Both the position numbers and the translations under genes were made by a program. A stretch of 14,548 nt of DNA from Saprospiraceae bacterium (GTDB lineage Bacteria > Bacteroidota > Bacteroidia > Chitinophagales > Saprospiraceae), in the NCBI GenBank assembly GCA_013361075.1, contig JABWAJ010000083.1:1-14548 (forward strand), in the 5' to 3' direction. The notes under the pieces are model-generated. The model was not told the origin of the DNA. It made no database searches and saw nothing but the letters and a program-made list of their open reading frames with translations. Below are positions 13,708 through 14,548 of the stretch, in pieces; the stretch's first letter is position 1; each line of letters begins with the position of its first letter.

Positions 13708-14548
13708 ATGGAAAGTGAATATCCGAGTCCGCAAACTCCGCCCGAAGAAACAGCTCCTGCCCCGCTCTATAATCGTTTTCTGGAGCGCGGTCGTGTAGGA
13801 AAAAATGAATGGTGGCGTTATGCTGTCGGAGTGATAATATCGTTCGGCGGTTATCTTCTATTCTCTGTTCCGATTCTTTTCGCGATGTCTGCTGCATTGC
13901 TGAAAAAGGGAATTACGAATGAACAGGAGATGCGGGAGAAAATGACCAATCCTGAATTTCTGGGATTGAATCCGAATGTACTGTTAGTGCTGTTGCTATT
14001 GAGCTTCGCAGGTGCAATGATAGGGTTATGGATTGCAGTAAAATTCATTCACAAAAAACCTTTCCGATCGATCATCACATTCGCAGAGAAGATTCGTTGG
14101 AAGCGTGTGGCAACTGCTGCATTGGCATGGTTTCTTTTTTCCGGTTTGTGGATCGTTTTTGCAATCATTAAAGATCCGGAGAATCTGAGATTCACATTTG
14201 AAGCCGGACCATTTATCACAACATTAATCATTGCATTAATACTGCTTCCTGCACAAACCTGGTGGGAAGAATTCAGGATGCGTGGATACTTGTTGCAAGC
14301 GATTGGTCAACGTACAAAAACAGCATTCCTTCCTGTCATTTCCACCTCACTTATTTTCGGACTGCTTCACGCGGGTAATCCGGAGGTTGCAACACATGGA
14401 TTTCTGAGTACAATGCCCATGTACATTCTTCCGGGTTTACTGTTTGGTATTATCGCTGTACTTGATGAAGGTCTGGAAATACCAATGGGCTTTCACTTTG
14501 CCAATAATCTTTTCGGCACAATAGTAATTACCAACGACAATAGCGCTA
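13708..14548 (+). CDS. CPBP-family intramembrane glutamic endopeptidase (C-terminus outside window)
   Basis: 280 codons are visible and the frame is open at the window edge. The protein is strongly hydrophobic, with membrane segments at about 37-60, 90-112, 134-154, 168-183, 206-221 and 237-252. The CPBP (Abi/CAAX protease) motifs are present in order: EEFRMRGYL (187-195; Glu187/Glu188, Arg192), GLLHAGNP (218-225; His221) and GFHFANN (261-267; His263 and Asn266). These form the active site of Rce1-like peptidases in the membrane. The proline-rich N-terminus (PSPQTPPEETAPAPL) is cytoplasmic-looking. The ATG at 13708 follows non-MetH DNA by only about 25 bases, so little room remains for its own promoter. 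Alanine is mostly GCA here (13 of 25 by hand count, against about a quarter in gnd), which suggests a different origin. Substrate unknown; members act in peptide maturation, immunity to bacteriocins or protein processing. Confidence 0.88.
   Translation, partial: MESEYPSPQTPPEETAPAPLYNRFLERGRVGKNEWWRYAVGVIISFGGYLLFSVPILFAMSAALLKKGITNEQEMREKMTNPEFLGLNPNVLLVLLLLSFAGAMIGLWIAVKFIHKKPFRSIITFAEKIRWKRVATAALAWFLFSGLWIVFAIIKDPENLRFTFEAGPFITTLIIALILLPAQTWWEEFRMRGYLLQAIGQRTKTAFLPVISTSLIFGLLHAGNPEVATHGFLSTMPMYILPGLLFGIIAVLDEGLEIPMGFHFANNLFGTIVITNDNSA

Overview
The window looks like a piece of a Bacteroidota chromosome or metagenomic contig, perhaps of the Saprospiria/Chitinophagia type. The genes lack clear Shine-Dalgarno sequences. 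Several starts are preceded by the Bacteroidota -7 element TAnnTTTG. The protein families are also typical of the phylum: an HD domain fused to a Pycsar-effector membrane module, the roughly 465-residue arginine decarboxylase-like enzyme, and a coiled-coil OmpA lipoprotein. Most of the window is ordinary housekeeping and envelope DNA. I see no tRNA, rRNA, CRISPR array, IS element or prophage.

Layout. 1-506 (minus): start of a secreted protein with a metallopeptidase-type propeptide, cut by the window edge. 874-3302 (plus): a two-gene oxidative pentose phosphate operon, gnd (short form) then zwf, without pgl. 3424-4575 (minus): HD phosphohydrolase fused to a PycTM-like (DUF5706) module. 4771-5952 (plus): YUCCA/FMO-like flavoprotein. 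6101-7033 (plus): OmpA-family lipoprotein, meeting a convergent Mpo1/DUF962 membrane protein (7030-7503, minus) at a shared TTAA. 7632-9029 (plus): arginine decarboxylase-like PLP enzyme with a GTG start. 9150-11014 (minus): surE, a 104-residue membrane protein and trpF in the same direction. 11194-11667 (plus): SSAT-like GNAT acetyltransferase, followed by a 344-base non-coding stretch with a strong plus-strand terminator. 12012-13679 (minus): the C-terminal part of cobalamin-dependent methionine synthase MetH. 13708 to the end (plus): a CPBP (CAAX-type) intramembrane protease, cut by the window edge.

The most notable structure is at about 13680-13707. MetH homology stops abruptly inside the cap domain and is replaced by the divergent CPBP protease gene, whose alanine codon use differs from that of gnd. 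The homocysteine- and folate-binding parts of MetH are missing. This is either a real rearrangement that destroyed metH or a chimeric assembly join. Second in interest is the HD-PycTM fusion, a relative of antiphage Pycsar effectors with no cyclase gene in view. Third is the 11668-12011 stretch, where a terminator lies 280 bases beyond the last stop codon, together with a 12-base direct repeat and a palindrome. I found no complete new multi-gene system.
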